From NCBI GenBank assembly GCA_964429875.1, contig CAYSDL010000067.1:1-5703 (forward strand): 5,703 nucleotides of DNA, written 5' to 3'. This DNA is from CAYSDL01 sp964429875. GTDB lineage: Bacteria; Fidelibacterota; Marinisomatia; SCGC-AAA003-L08; D37C17. Shown in pieces: positions 1 through 5,362 of the stretch. The first letter of the stretch is position 1; each line of letters begins with the position of its first letter. The notes below the pieces were generated by a model. It searched no databases. It was given only the letters and a program-made list of their open reading frames with translations, and was not told the origin of the DNA. The position numbers were made by a program, and so were the translations under genes.

Positions 1-125
1 GTTTTCCAAAATTTTCCCTCTCTTGTGTTAGAGAAGTGTACCATTAATTCATAACCAGTTACTAGGGCCATGGCAAAATCATCGCAATCCCCTACATAAG
101 CTTTCTTGCCAGTTTTCCCACTCCT
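1..125 (-). other. Segment of the sppA frame that does not resemble SppA (possible domain change or chimeric join)
   Basis: Downstream of IIKAIKEE (residues 609-616) an SppA would continue with a strand such as KAIVLRVDSPGGS. Instead the frame reads into KKAYVGDCDDFAMAL (623-637). GDCDDFA resembles the Cys-containing motif of transglutaminase-like cysteine peptidases, with C630 encoded at 84-86. The frame stays open to the edge. Bases 61-180 are about 43% G+C by count, against about 30% for the rest of the window. This may be a true domain replacement, a recombination joint, or an assembly chimera. The visible stretch is too short to decide, and the transglutaminase-like reading rests on one motif. 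Confidence 0.4.
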
Positions 126-1973
126 TTCTTCTTTGATAGCCTTTATAATTGTTTCATCGCCCATTAGGGTAGAGCCACTTGGTCCAGGATTACTTTCTCC
201 TGAAATTATTCCACCAACAGCATAAATAACAGCAATTTGAGGGTTTTTGTTTGGTCCCCAATTATACACATAATCATCAGAAGATTTATAATCATCCCAA
301 TCTGTAAAATATGTTTCTACATCATTGATCTTTTTAGTATAGTTTTCAAATTCATCTGGGAACATTGTTCCACTGATTAGATCTTTTTTAATTGCCTGCA
401 TTGATGTGAAATAGGGGCCATTATTGATAACATTTAAAGTTTTTTCATTATCCCACTGTTTTGCTATAGAAATATCTTTTACCATTACATTAAAGAAGTC
501 ATCAAGCAATTCAGAATAATTTTCACGCATTTCATCAGACATTTTTTTGTTTAATAATTGGTCTATTGCTGTTTTATAAGGACTAACTCTAACTACCTCT
601 GGAACTATTGAAATTGTATCTAAAAGACCTCTTATAAACATAGGTTCCATAGTAAACCCTCTAAGAGAAACTGAGGACATTCTATGAATATATATTTCAT
701 CTGCCATAGAAATAAGATGATAGTTCGCATTAGAAATATCATTTTCTGAATAAACTATAATTTTTTTACCACTATTTTTCAATCTATTTAGAGCTTGATG
801 TATTGCTCTTCTTTTAGCGAATCCAGCCTTAACTGTTTTTAAATTGATAATCAGACCTGTTATTTTTTTATCACTTGATATTTCATCAATTTTATCTATC
901 CAAGATTTTAGTTGTGTCCCAGTTTCATTTGACAAAAATGGCAATGTTATATTTAAAAATGGAATTGTTGGTTCTTCCTCAATAAAATATCCTTCAAGAT
1001 CAATATGTATGTAGGTGTCATTTTTAGGTTTTAATTTTAAACTTTCTTTTTCTTGAGAATAATTGTAATAATAAATTGAATTACTTCCTGTTGAAAATCC
1101 ATAATATAGATTTTCTGGATAATAAGATGTTGCTGCGCCATGGGACCCAATCTGAAAAGATAAATTTAATCCATGATTTGTATTTCCGGATAAATTCTTA
1201 TTATTAAAATAAGATAAATCAATTCCAGGTGTTAGAGTTAAAGACATAAAAAACTGTTCTTGGTAGCTTTCTTTATCTAAATAATGAATATCATTTGAAT
1301 TAGCTATTTGTGTATTTTGAAGAGTGTATCCTAGATTGTTCATAGACTTATCATATCCAATTGTTAAATTAGAATAATTGATAAATTTATTTTTAGATTT
1401 AATAAATGTAAATGGTCTTAATGCAATTCCAGTTCTTACATAATTGTATGAATATTTATTTTCATAATATGAACCTTCACATGCAGATCCATCCTCAGTA
1501 TCACAAATATCTATTATATTATCTCCTCGATAATTTGTAATACCTATAGAAATTCCATTTAATGGCCTGTATAAAAGACCAAATGAATAGTCTCCATTTT
1601 TAGAATATTTAAATCCTGTATATATATTATTTAGAAGTCTTGATGTTGATAAAGAAACTGAAGTTCCGTATGCAATTGAACCAGAAAACTCTTCATTAAA
1701 TGTATCGTAGCTTGTTTCTAAACCTAAACCCCAATCTGTTCTTCTTGAATATGTTAAGATATATTTATTATCAAGTTCAATTGGAAATTGTTTCATAGTT
1801 AAAGCAAATTGTTCTCCTCTATTTACTCCAAATCCAGCAGGGTTAAGACCCATTGCATCTAAATTATCTGATGTGGAAACTGAAACACCATTCCATAAAT
1901 ATGAATTTAAATTTTGTGAGAATGAAAATGTGAAAATGAAACAAAAAATTAATAGAGAGGGATATTTTTTCAT
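1..1973 (-). CDS. sppA: Outer-membrane barrel-SppA (peptidase S49) fusion, 3' end outside window
   Basis: An open frame of 657 codons starts at ATG 1973 and reaches the left edge with no stop. Residues 1-19 form a signal peptide (MKK, a hydrophobic stretch, then FSFS before Q20). Residues ~20-305 are rich in alternating aromatic/polar strands and Gly/Asn turns, with an NPAGFG motif at 44-49, typical of an outer-membrane beta-barrel. C157 and C165 could close a loop. Residues ~335-615 match the SppA/protease IV N-terminal half: a GLIINL strand, SMADEIYIH (422-430), and SPYKTAID around K467, which aligns with the catalytic Lys of E. coli SppA (K209). The start of the second repeat (IAVIYAVGGIISGE, 580-593) is present, but the expected SPGGS nucleophile segment is not. 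From about residue 617 the sequence stops looking like SppA. No clear Shine-Dalgarno is seen. SppA-type enzymes degrade cleaved signal peptides; the barrel would tether this one to the outer membrane (inference). Family call is firm, exact role is not. Confidence 0.85.
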   Translation of the reverse strand, partial: MKKYPSLLIFCFIFTFSFSQNLNSYLWNGVSVSTSDNLDAMGLNPAGFGVNRGEQFALTMKQFPIELDNKYILTYSRRTDWGLGLETSYDTFNEEFSGSIAYGTSVSLSTSRLLNNIYTGFKYSKNGDYSFGLLYRPLNGISIGITNYRGDNIIDICDTEDGSACEGSYYENKYSYNYVRTGIALRPFTFIKSKNKFINYSNLTIGYDKSMNNLGYTLQNTQIANSNDIHYLDKESYQEQFFMSLTLTPGIDLSYFNNKNLSGNTNHGLNLSFQIGSHGAATSYYPENLYYGFSTGSNSIYYYNYSQEKESLKLKPKNDTYIHIDLEGYFIEEEPTIPFLNITLPFLSNETGTQLKSWIDKIDEISSDKKITGLIINLKTVKAGFAKRRAIHQALNRLKNSGKKIIVYSENDISNANYHLISMADEIYIHRMSSVSLRGFTMEPMFIRGLLDTISIVPEVVRVSPYKTAIDQLLNKKMSDEMRENYSELLDDFFNVMVKDISIAKQWDNEKTLNVINNGPYFTSMQAIKKDLISGTMFPDEFENYTKKINDVETYFTDWDDYKSSDDYVYNWGPNKNPQIAVIYAVGGIISGESNPGPSGSTLMGDETIIKAIKEERSGKTGKKAYVGDCDDFAMALVTGYELMVHFSNTREGKFWK

Positions 1974-2014
1974 GAGATACCATTTTAATAATTAAATAGA
2001 CATTATTAATTTAT

Positions 2015-2022
2015 ATTATAAT
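2015..2022. promoter_or_regulatory. Candidate -10 elements of divergent promoters
   Basis: The 94-bp gap between the two divergent genes contains an exact TATAAT on the plus strand (2017-2022) and another on the minus strand (2020-2015). The best plus -35 is TAGACA at 1997-2002, which is only 14 bp from TATAAT, or 17 bp from a poorer AATTAT at 2020-2025. No good minus -35 was found. Because the gap is extremely AT-rich, such hexamers are expected by chance. Divergent transcription from this gap is required by the gene layout, but the exact boxes are uncertain. Confidence 0.3.
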
Positions 2023-2040
2023 TATTTATTAAAGTACAAA

Positions 2041-2057
2041 TAATTGAAATTCAATTA
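2041..2057. promoter_or_regulatory. 17-bp perfect palindrome, possible operator
   Basis: TAATTGAA-A-TTCAATTA has two 8-bp arms around a single central base. It lies just upstream of the dehydrogenase start and overlaps the first bases of its ribosome binding site. The symmetry fits a dimeric repressor or an Lrp/AsnC-like site (inference). As RNA it could also form a weak 6-bp hairpin with a 5-nt loop. AT-rich sequence makes chance palindromes commoner. Confidence 0.4.
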
Positions 2058-2060
2058 GGA
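2055..2060 (+). promoter_or_regulatory. Ribosome binding site of the dehydrogenase gene
   Basis: TTAGGA ends 7 nt before the ATG at 2068. A second ATG follows immediately at 2071, at 10 nt spacing, so either could be used. The difference is one methionine. Confidence 0.55.
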
Positions 2061-2067
2061 TTTTTAT

Positions 2068-3243
2068 ATGATGTCTAAAGTATGTATTCTTGGTGTTGGG
2101 AGACAGGGTAGTGCAGCTGCTTATGATATTTTATTATATGCAAAACCAAAGGAAATCTTACTATTAGATGTAAATAAAGATTCTATTAATAATTGTTTAG
2201 ATAAAATAAAAAAAGTTATTTCTGATAAAACAACTGTTAGATCTAAAATTATTGACCTTGAAGATCAAAAATTATTATTAGAGTTACTAAAACCCATGGA
2301 TATAATGTTAAGTTCAGTTCCATATAAATATAATCCTACATTAACGCTTATTTCATTAAAATCATGTACATCTATGGTTGATTTAGGTGGGCATACGAAT
2401 AATGTTATAGAACAATTAAGTTATACAGATAAAGCTAAAGATAAAGATATTGTAGTTGTTCCAGATTGTGGCATGGGCCCTGGAATGAATATTTCTATGG
2501 CTCTTCTTGCAATGGAAAAATTAGATATTCCTCAAGATGTTTTTATCTGGGATGGAGGTTTGCCTAAAAATCCCAAGCCTCCATGGAATTATTCATTGTT
2601 TTTTAATATTGCAGGATTAACTAATGAGTATGATGGTAATGCTACATTTTTAAAAAATGGAAAGATACATGAAGTTCCATGTTTTGAAGGATTTGAAATA
2701 ATAAATTTCGATAATGTTGGTGAATTAGAAGCTGTTGTAACTTCTGGTGGTTTATCAACAATGCCATGGACATACAAAGGGAAGTTAAACACTTTAGAAA
2801 ATAAAACATTAAGATATAAAGGTCATTGGAATGAAATGAAGTCTTTTAGACAATTAGGTTTGTTTAATGAAAATAAAATAGATTTTAGAGGTGCACAATT
2901 TTCTGCAAGAGATTTTTATCACTATTTGCTTGAACCTCAATTAGGATCGGATGATCGAAATGATATTTGTTTAATGAGAACTGAAGCTTATGGTATTTTA
3001 AACGATAAAAAACAAGGTGTTAGATGTGAAGTTATAGAAAAATATGATGAAGATACAGGGTTTATGGCAATGGAAAAATGGACTGGATGGCATGCATCAA
3101 TTGTTATGCAAAAAATTATTGATGGCTCTATAAATTCAGGAGCACATCCAATTGAAAAAGCATTATCAGGTTCAATGTTTTATAAGGAAGCTACAAAAAG
3201 AGGATATAATATTAGAACTTCATTAATAGAGTATAAAGAATAA
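2068..3243 (+). CDS. Saccharopine dehydrogenase family protein, lysine 6-dehydrogenase-like
   Basis: A complete 391-residue cytosolic protein, close to the ~385 residues of bacterial lysine 6-dehydrogenase. An N-terminal Rossmann fold has GVGRQGS (9-15) and an acidic D34 after the second strand, which suggests NAD rather than NADP. Family motifs follow in order: VDLGGH (104-109), PDCGMGPGM (132-140), GG-P-NPKPPWNY (163-175), ELEAVVTSGGLST (219-231) and KTLRYKGH (246-253). These recall Geobacillus lysine 6-dehydrogenase much more than a two-domain saccharopine reductase. The predicted reaction is oxidative deamination of L-lysine at the epsilon-amino group to 2-aminoadipate semialdehyde, with NAD+ as acceptor. 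Carboxynorspermidine or saccharopine dehydrogenase are alternatives. The gene stands alone, divergent from sppA and convergent with queC, with one base between the two stop codons. Family sure; substrate moderately sure. Confidence 0.85.
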   Translation: MMSKVCILGVGRQGSAAAYDILLYAKPKEILLLDVNKDSINNCLDKIKKVISDKTTVRSKIIDLEDQKLLLELLKPMDIMLSSVPYKYNPTLTLISLKSCTSMVDLGGHTNNVIEQLSYTDKAKDKDIVVVPDCGMGPGMNISMALLAMEKLDIPQDVFIWDGGLPKNPKPPWNYSLFFNIAGLTNEYDGNATFLKNGKIHEVPCFEGFEIINFDNVGELEAVVTSGGLSTMPWTYKGKLNTLENKTLRYKGHWNEMKSFRQLGLFNENKIDFRGAQFSARDFYHYLLEPQLGSDDRNDICLMRTEAYGILNDKKQGVRCEVIEKYDEDTGFMAMEKWTGWHASIVMQKIIDGSINSGAHPIEKALSGSMFYKEATKRGYNIRTSLIEYKE

Positions 3244-3244
3244 G

Positions 3245-4027
3245 TTATTTTTTTCTATAATCTTCTTGAATTTTCTTTGCGTTTTTTAAAACTACTTCCC
3301 ACTTTTCTTTATATTTAATGGGGTCTTTTATACCAATTTTATCGAATGCTAAAATTCTTTCTATATCTGCGCCTGTTTTACCATTTGATATACCCTTCTC
3401 ATTTGGAGCATAACTAGTGATTGTATTTTTAAATATAGTAGTAAAATCAAGTTTTAATTTTTTTGTTGATTCTAATGCATCTTTTAAAATGTCTGCTTTA
3501 TCTCCATTTATATATGGAATATAAATAGAAACTCTTTCACTATTCCAATTCCCTGATTTAAAAGCATCCATTATTTTATCATAAAATTCTATTCTACAGT
3601 CAGGATATATAGCATGATCTCCAGCATGGACCCCTAAAGAAAGAGTGATATTTTTCGATAGGTTAGATGAAATTGTTAAAGCATACCCATATAAAATAGA
3701 AGAAAAAATTGCATTCCTATTTGGTACAACGGTAGATAGCATATTTTTTTCTTCATAGTAACCTTCAGGTATCTTTATGTTTTGTTTTGTTAAAGATGAG
3801 GCGAGTAACTTACTGCATGAACTAATATCAACTATTTCATGATTAATTAGAAAGCCTTTATTTTTTAAGTAAGATATGTTTTTTTGTGTTTTATTTATTT
3901 CAATTTTATGTTTTTGGCCATAATCAAAAGTGACAGCATAAATACTACGATCTTTTGTTAATAAATGTAATAATAAAGAAGTGGAATCAACGCCACCACT
4001 TAAACTGATAACTGATGGTTTACTCAC
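3245..4027 (-). CDS. queC: 7-cyano-7-deazaguanine (preQ0) synthase QueC, lacking the zinc cysteines
   Basis: The 260-residue protein has the ATP-pyrophosphatase P-loop SLSGGVDST (8-16), FDYGQKH (34-40), TVVPNRNAIFSS (99-110) and GVHAGDHAIYPDCR (132-145), all hallmarks of QueC. QueC converts 7-carboxy-7-deazaguanine plus ammonia to preQ0 using ATP, in queuosine synthesis. In known QueC proteins, the C-terminal SCY...CGxCxxC segment holds four zinc-binding Cys. Here the aligned stretch 202-228 keeps the frame (ITSYAP, SNGKTGADIERILAF) but has S205, N215, T218 and D221 at those positions. Only C71 and C144 remain in the protein. Otherwise it looks intact and expressed. The start is GTG at 4027, overlapping the end of queD by 8 nt; a later start would cut into the P-loop. 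The stop lies one base from the stop of the convergent dehydrogenase gene. A QueC-like paralogue with another substrate is possible but less likely beside queD. Confidence 0.93.
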   Translation of the reverse strand: MSKPSVISLSGGVDSTSLLLHLLTKDRSIYAVTFDYGQKHKIEINKTQKNISYLKNKGFLINHEIVDISSCSKLLASSLTKQNIKIPEGYYEEKNMLSTVVPNRNAIFSSILYGYALTISSNLSKNITLSLGVHAGDHAIYPDCRIEFYDKIMDAFKSGNWNSERVSIYIPYINGDKADILKDALESTKKLKLDFTTIFKNTITSYAPNEKGISNGKTGADIERILAFDKIGIKDPIKYKEKWEVVLKNAKKIQEDYRKK

Positions 4028-4379
4028 CTGAATAAATTATGCCTGTACCATGATCTTCTGATAATACTATTTTTGATAATCCATCTATTTTATCAATTAG
4101 AGCTTCCCATATCCATTTACAAAGATTTTCGCTTGTTGGATTATCTAAATCAGGAATATCATTTAATAATTTATGATCTATAATTGGTAATAAATGTGAA
4201 TTAACTACAGTATCTATATCAAAAAAATCTATAACAAATCCTGTCTTAGAATCAACATTGCCATTAACATGTATAGTTAGATTAAATGTATGCCCATGTA
4301 TTTTTTTGCATATATGACTATCTTCTAAATTTGGAAGGTGTCTTGCTGCATGAAATCTAAAGTTTCTAAAGACTTCCAT
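4020..4379 (-). CDS. queD: 6-carboxy-5,6,7,8-tetrahydropterin synthase QueD
   Basis: This complete 119-residue PTPS/QueD-family protein has the usual length. Zinc ligands are H14 (in FHAARHL) and H28 and H30 (HGH). The catalytic Cys is C24 in the C-xxx-HGH arrangement, D68-H69 supplies the catalytic pair, NPTSEN (80-85) is the family motif, and E108 precedes the C-terminal TGIIY strand. It converts 7,8-dihydroneopterin triphosphate to 6-carboxytetrahydropterin, the first committed step toward preQ0. The ATG at 4379 shares its A with the TAA stop of the upstream dehydrogenase (TAATG). The preceding bases are almost only A/T with no Shine-Dalgarno, so translation probably depends on reinitiation after the upstream gene. 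It overlaps queC by 8 nt, so the two are surely co-transcribed. The Cys-xxx-HGH pattern favours QueD over eukaryotic-type pterin synthase. Confidence 0.95.
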   Translation of the reverse strand: MEVFRNFRFHAARHLPNLEDSHICKKIHGHTFNLTIHVNGNVDSKTGFVIDFFDIDTVVNSHLLPIIDHKLLNDIPDLDNPTSENLCKWIWEALIDKIDGLSKIVLSEDHGTGIIYSGE

Positions 4380-5254
4380 TATTTTTTATTTTTTTTTCTT
4401 ATTGTTTTTTCAATTATTGTCCACATTGCAGAAGGTATTTTATCTAAAAAGTTAAATTGGCCAGCATTATATGTCCATTCACCACCATCTAAAGTAATAA
4501 TTTCACTTGTCATATAAGAAGAATAGTCTGAAAGTAAGTAAGCAGATAAATTAGCAAGTTCTTGATGTTCTCCAAATCTTTTCAATGGCACTCTTTTCTT
4601 AACATCTATAAATTTAGAAAAACCAGGAGGGACCAATCTATCCCAAGCACCTTTAGTTGGAAAAGGTCCAGGAGCTATAGCATTACATCTAATATTATAC
4701 TTTGCCCATTCACTACCTATAGATTTTGTAAATGCAGTTACTCCACCCTTAGCTGCTGCTGATGGAACAACATATCCAGATCCTGTATTTGAATATGTCG
4801 TAGTAATATTTAAAATTGTTCCTGATTTTTTTTCATTTATCCACTTTTTACCTAATGTTAAAGTAAAATTACATGTTCCTTTTAGAACTATATCAATAAT
4901 TACATCAAATCCCTTTGAAGATAATCTTTCTGTTGGGCTTATAAAGTTTCCAGCTGCATTATTTAACAAGCAATCAATTGATCCAAAATGTTTATAACTT
5001 TCAGAAATTACATTTTCTACATCTTTAATATTTCTTACATCACCAGTAATAGGAAATGTTTTTCCAGGGTACTTTTCATCAAATTCTTTTGTGGTTTTTT
5101 CCAGTACCTCTATTTTCCGACTGGTTATAATAATAGAAGCACCTAAGTCTAAGAGATAATTACCGATTGATTTTCCAAGACCAGATCCCCCTCCAGTAAT
5201 CAAAACTACTTTATTATCAAAAGAATTTTTTTGAAGCATTCCTGTATTATACAC
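4379..5254 (-). CDS. Short-chain dehydrogenase, probable 2,4-dienoyl-CoA reductase (DECR1-type)
   Basis: A 291-residue SDR with TGGGSGLG (20-27) for the cofactor, SRK (45-47) with basic residues that favour NADPH, and NNAAG (98-102). Residues 98-112, NNAAGNFISPTERLS, match from memory the same stretch of mammalian mitochondrial DECR1. The active site follows the DECR pattern, not the classical YxxxK: Y154, S165 and K169 have the spacing of Y199, S210 and K214 in human DECR1. TGSGYVVPSA (157-166), PGPFPTKGA (195-203), LDGGEW (255-260) and a C-terminal WTIIEKTIRK helix also match. It would reduce 2,4-dienoyl-CoA to 3-enoyl-CoA during beta-oxidation of unsaturated fatty acids; another enoyl-CoA-type substrate is possible. 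It has no mitochondrial-type extension. The GTG start at 5254 is preferred because AAGGGA lies 8 nt upstream. An ATG at 5239 (residue 6) has no properly spaced site. First gene of the operon with queD and queC. Confidence 0.88.
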   Translation of the reverse strand: MYNTGMLQKNSFDNKVVLITGGGSGLGKSIGNYLLDLGASIIITSRKIEVLEKTTKEFDEKYPGKTFPITGDVRNIKDVENVISESYKHFGSIDCLLNNAAGNFISPTERLSSKGFDVIIDIVLKGTCNFTLTLGKKWINEKKSGTILNITTTYSNTGSGYVVPSAAAKGGVTAFTKSIGSEWAKYNIRCNAIAPGPFPTKGAWDRLVPPGFSKFIDVKKRVPLKRFGEHQELANLSAYLLSDYSSYMTSEIITLDGGEWTYNAGQFNFLDKIPSAMWTIIEKTIRKKNKK

Positions 5255-5262
5255 TATGTTAT

Positions 5263-5268
5263 TCCCTT
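5263..5268 (-). promoter_or_regulatory. Ribosome binding site fixing the GTG start of the DECR-like gene
   Basis: On the minus strand AAGGGA lies 8 nt before GTG 5254. For the ATG at 5239 the only purine run, AGGA, abuts the start codon and is too close. This favours the GTG start. Confidence 0.55.
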
Positions 5269-5279
5269 ATGTATTTAAC

Positions 5280-5294
5280 TTGTTTAATAAACAA
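5280..5294. promoter_or_regulatory. 15-bp perfect palindrome, possible operator
   Basis: TTGTTTA-A-TAAACAA has 7-bp arms around one central base. It lies between the divergent DECR-like and pepA genes and covers the predicted -10 box of the DECR-queD-queC operon. That is a typical place for a repressor site. No regulator gene is nearby, so the cognate protein is unknown. Confidence 0.45.
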
Positions 5295-5312
5295 AATAAT
5301 AGATAGATTCAA
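5284..5312 (-). promoter_or_regulatory. Candidate sigma-70 promoter for the DECR-queD-queC operon
   Basis: Read on the minus strand: -35 TTGAAT (5312-5307, 4 of 6 consensus), a 17-bp spacer, and -10 TATTAA (5289-5284, 4 of 6). Transcription would begin near 5277, giving a leader of about 22 nt that contains the AAGGGA ribosome binding site. The spacing is coherent, but the boxes are imperfect in AT-rich DNA. Confidence 0.4.
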
Positions 5313-5347
5313 TACCTTTAAATTATGAAATTTATATTAATTAATCA

Positions 5348-5353
5348 TTGGAG
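5348..5353 (+). promoter_or_regulatory. Ribosome binding site of pepA
   Basis: TTGGAG ends 9 nt before ATG 5363 and supports that start. A TATATT at 5333-5338 could be a -10 box, but no good -35 is present at the right distance. Confidence 0.5.
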
Positions 5354-5362
5354 TTTATTTTT

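Noticed and set aside
1974..2067. Riboswitch or small RNA gene in the first intergenic gap
   Set aside because: The 94-bp gap is nearly all A/T, with no G/C-rich stems or conserved aptamer pattern.
2589..2792. 67-codon minus-strand open frame inside the dehydrogenase gene
   Set aside because: It lies fully antisense to a gene with strong family motifs and has no recognisable domain or ribosome binding site.
3239..3251. AATAA-G-TTATT followed by a T run as a bidirectional terminator
   Set aside because: The arms are only 5 bp, all A/T, with a 1-nt loop. No stable hairpin could form.
4389..4397. A9 tract (minus strand) at the end of the DECR-like gene as a slippage site fusing it to queD
   Set aside because: Adding one A gives an immediate stop. 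Losing one A reads past the stop but in a frame other than queD and soon terminates. Neither yields a fusion.
4562..4762. 66-codon plus-strand open frame inside the DECR-like gene
   Set aside because: It is antisense to conserved SDR active-site sequence and its translation is low-complexity Ser/Cys/Arg-rich, typical of a shadow frame.
5239..5254. TATAAT at 5251-5246 (minus) driving a leaderless transcript from ATG 5239
   Set aside because: The spacing would allow it, but there is no fitting -35. The GTG start with AAGGGA 8 nt upstream is a better explanation.
5336..5345. ATTAATTAAT palindrome before pepA
   Set aside because: A 10-bp A/T-only palindrome is expected by chance in this composition.
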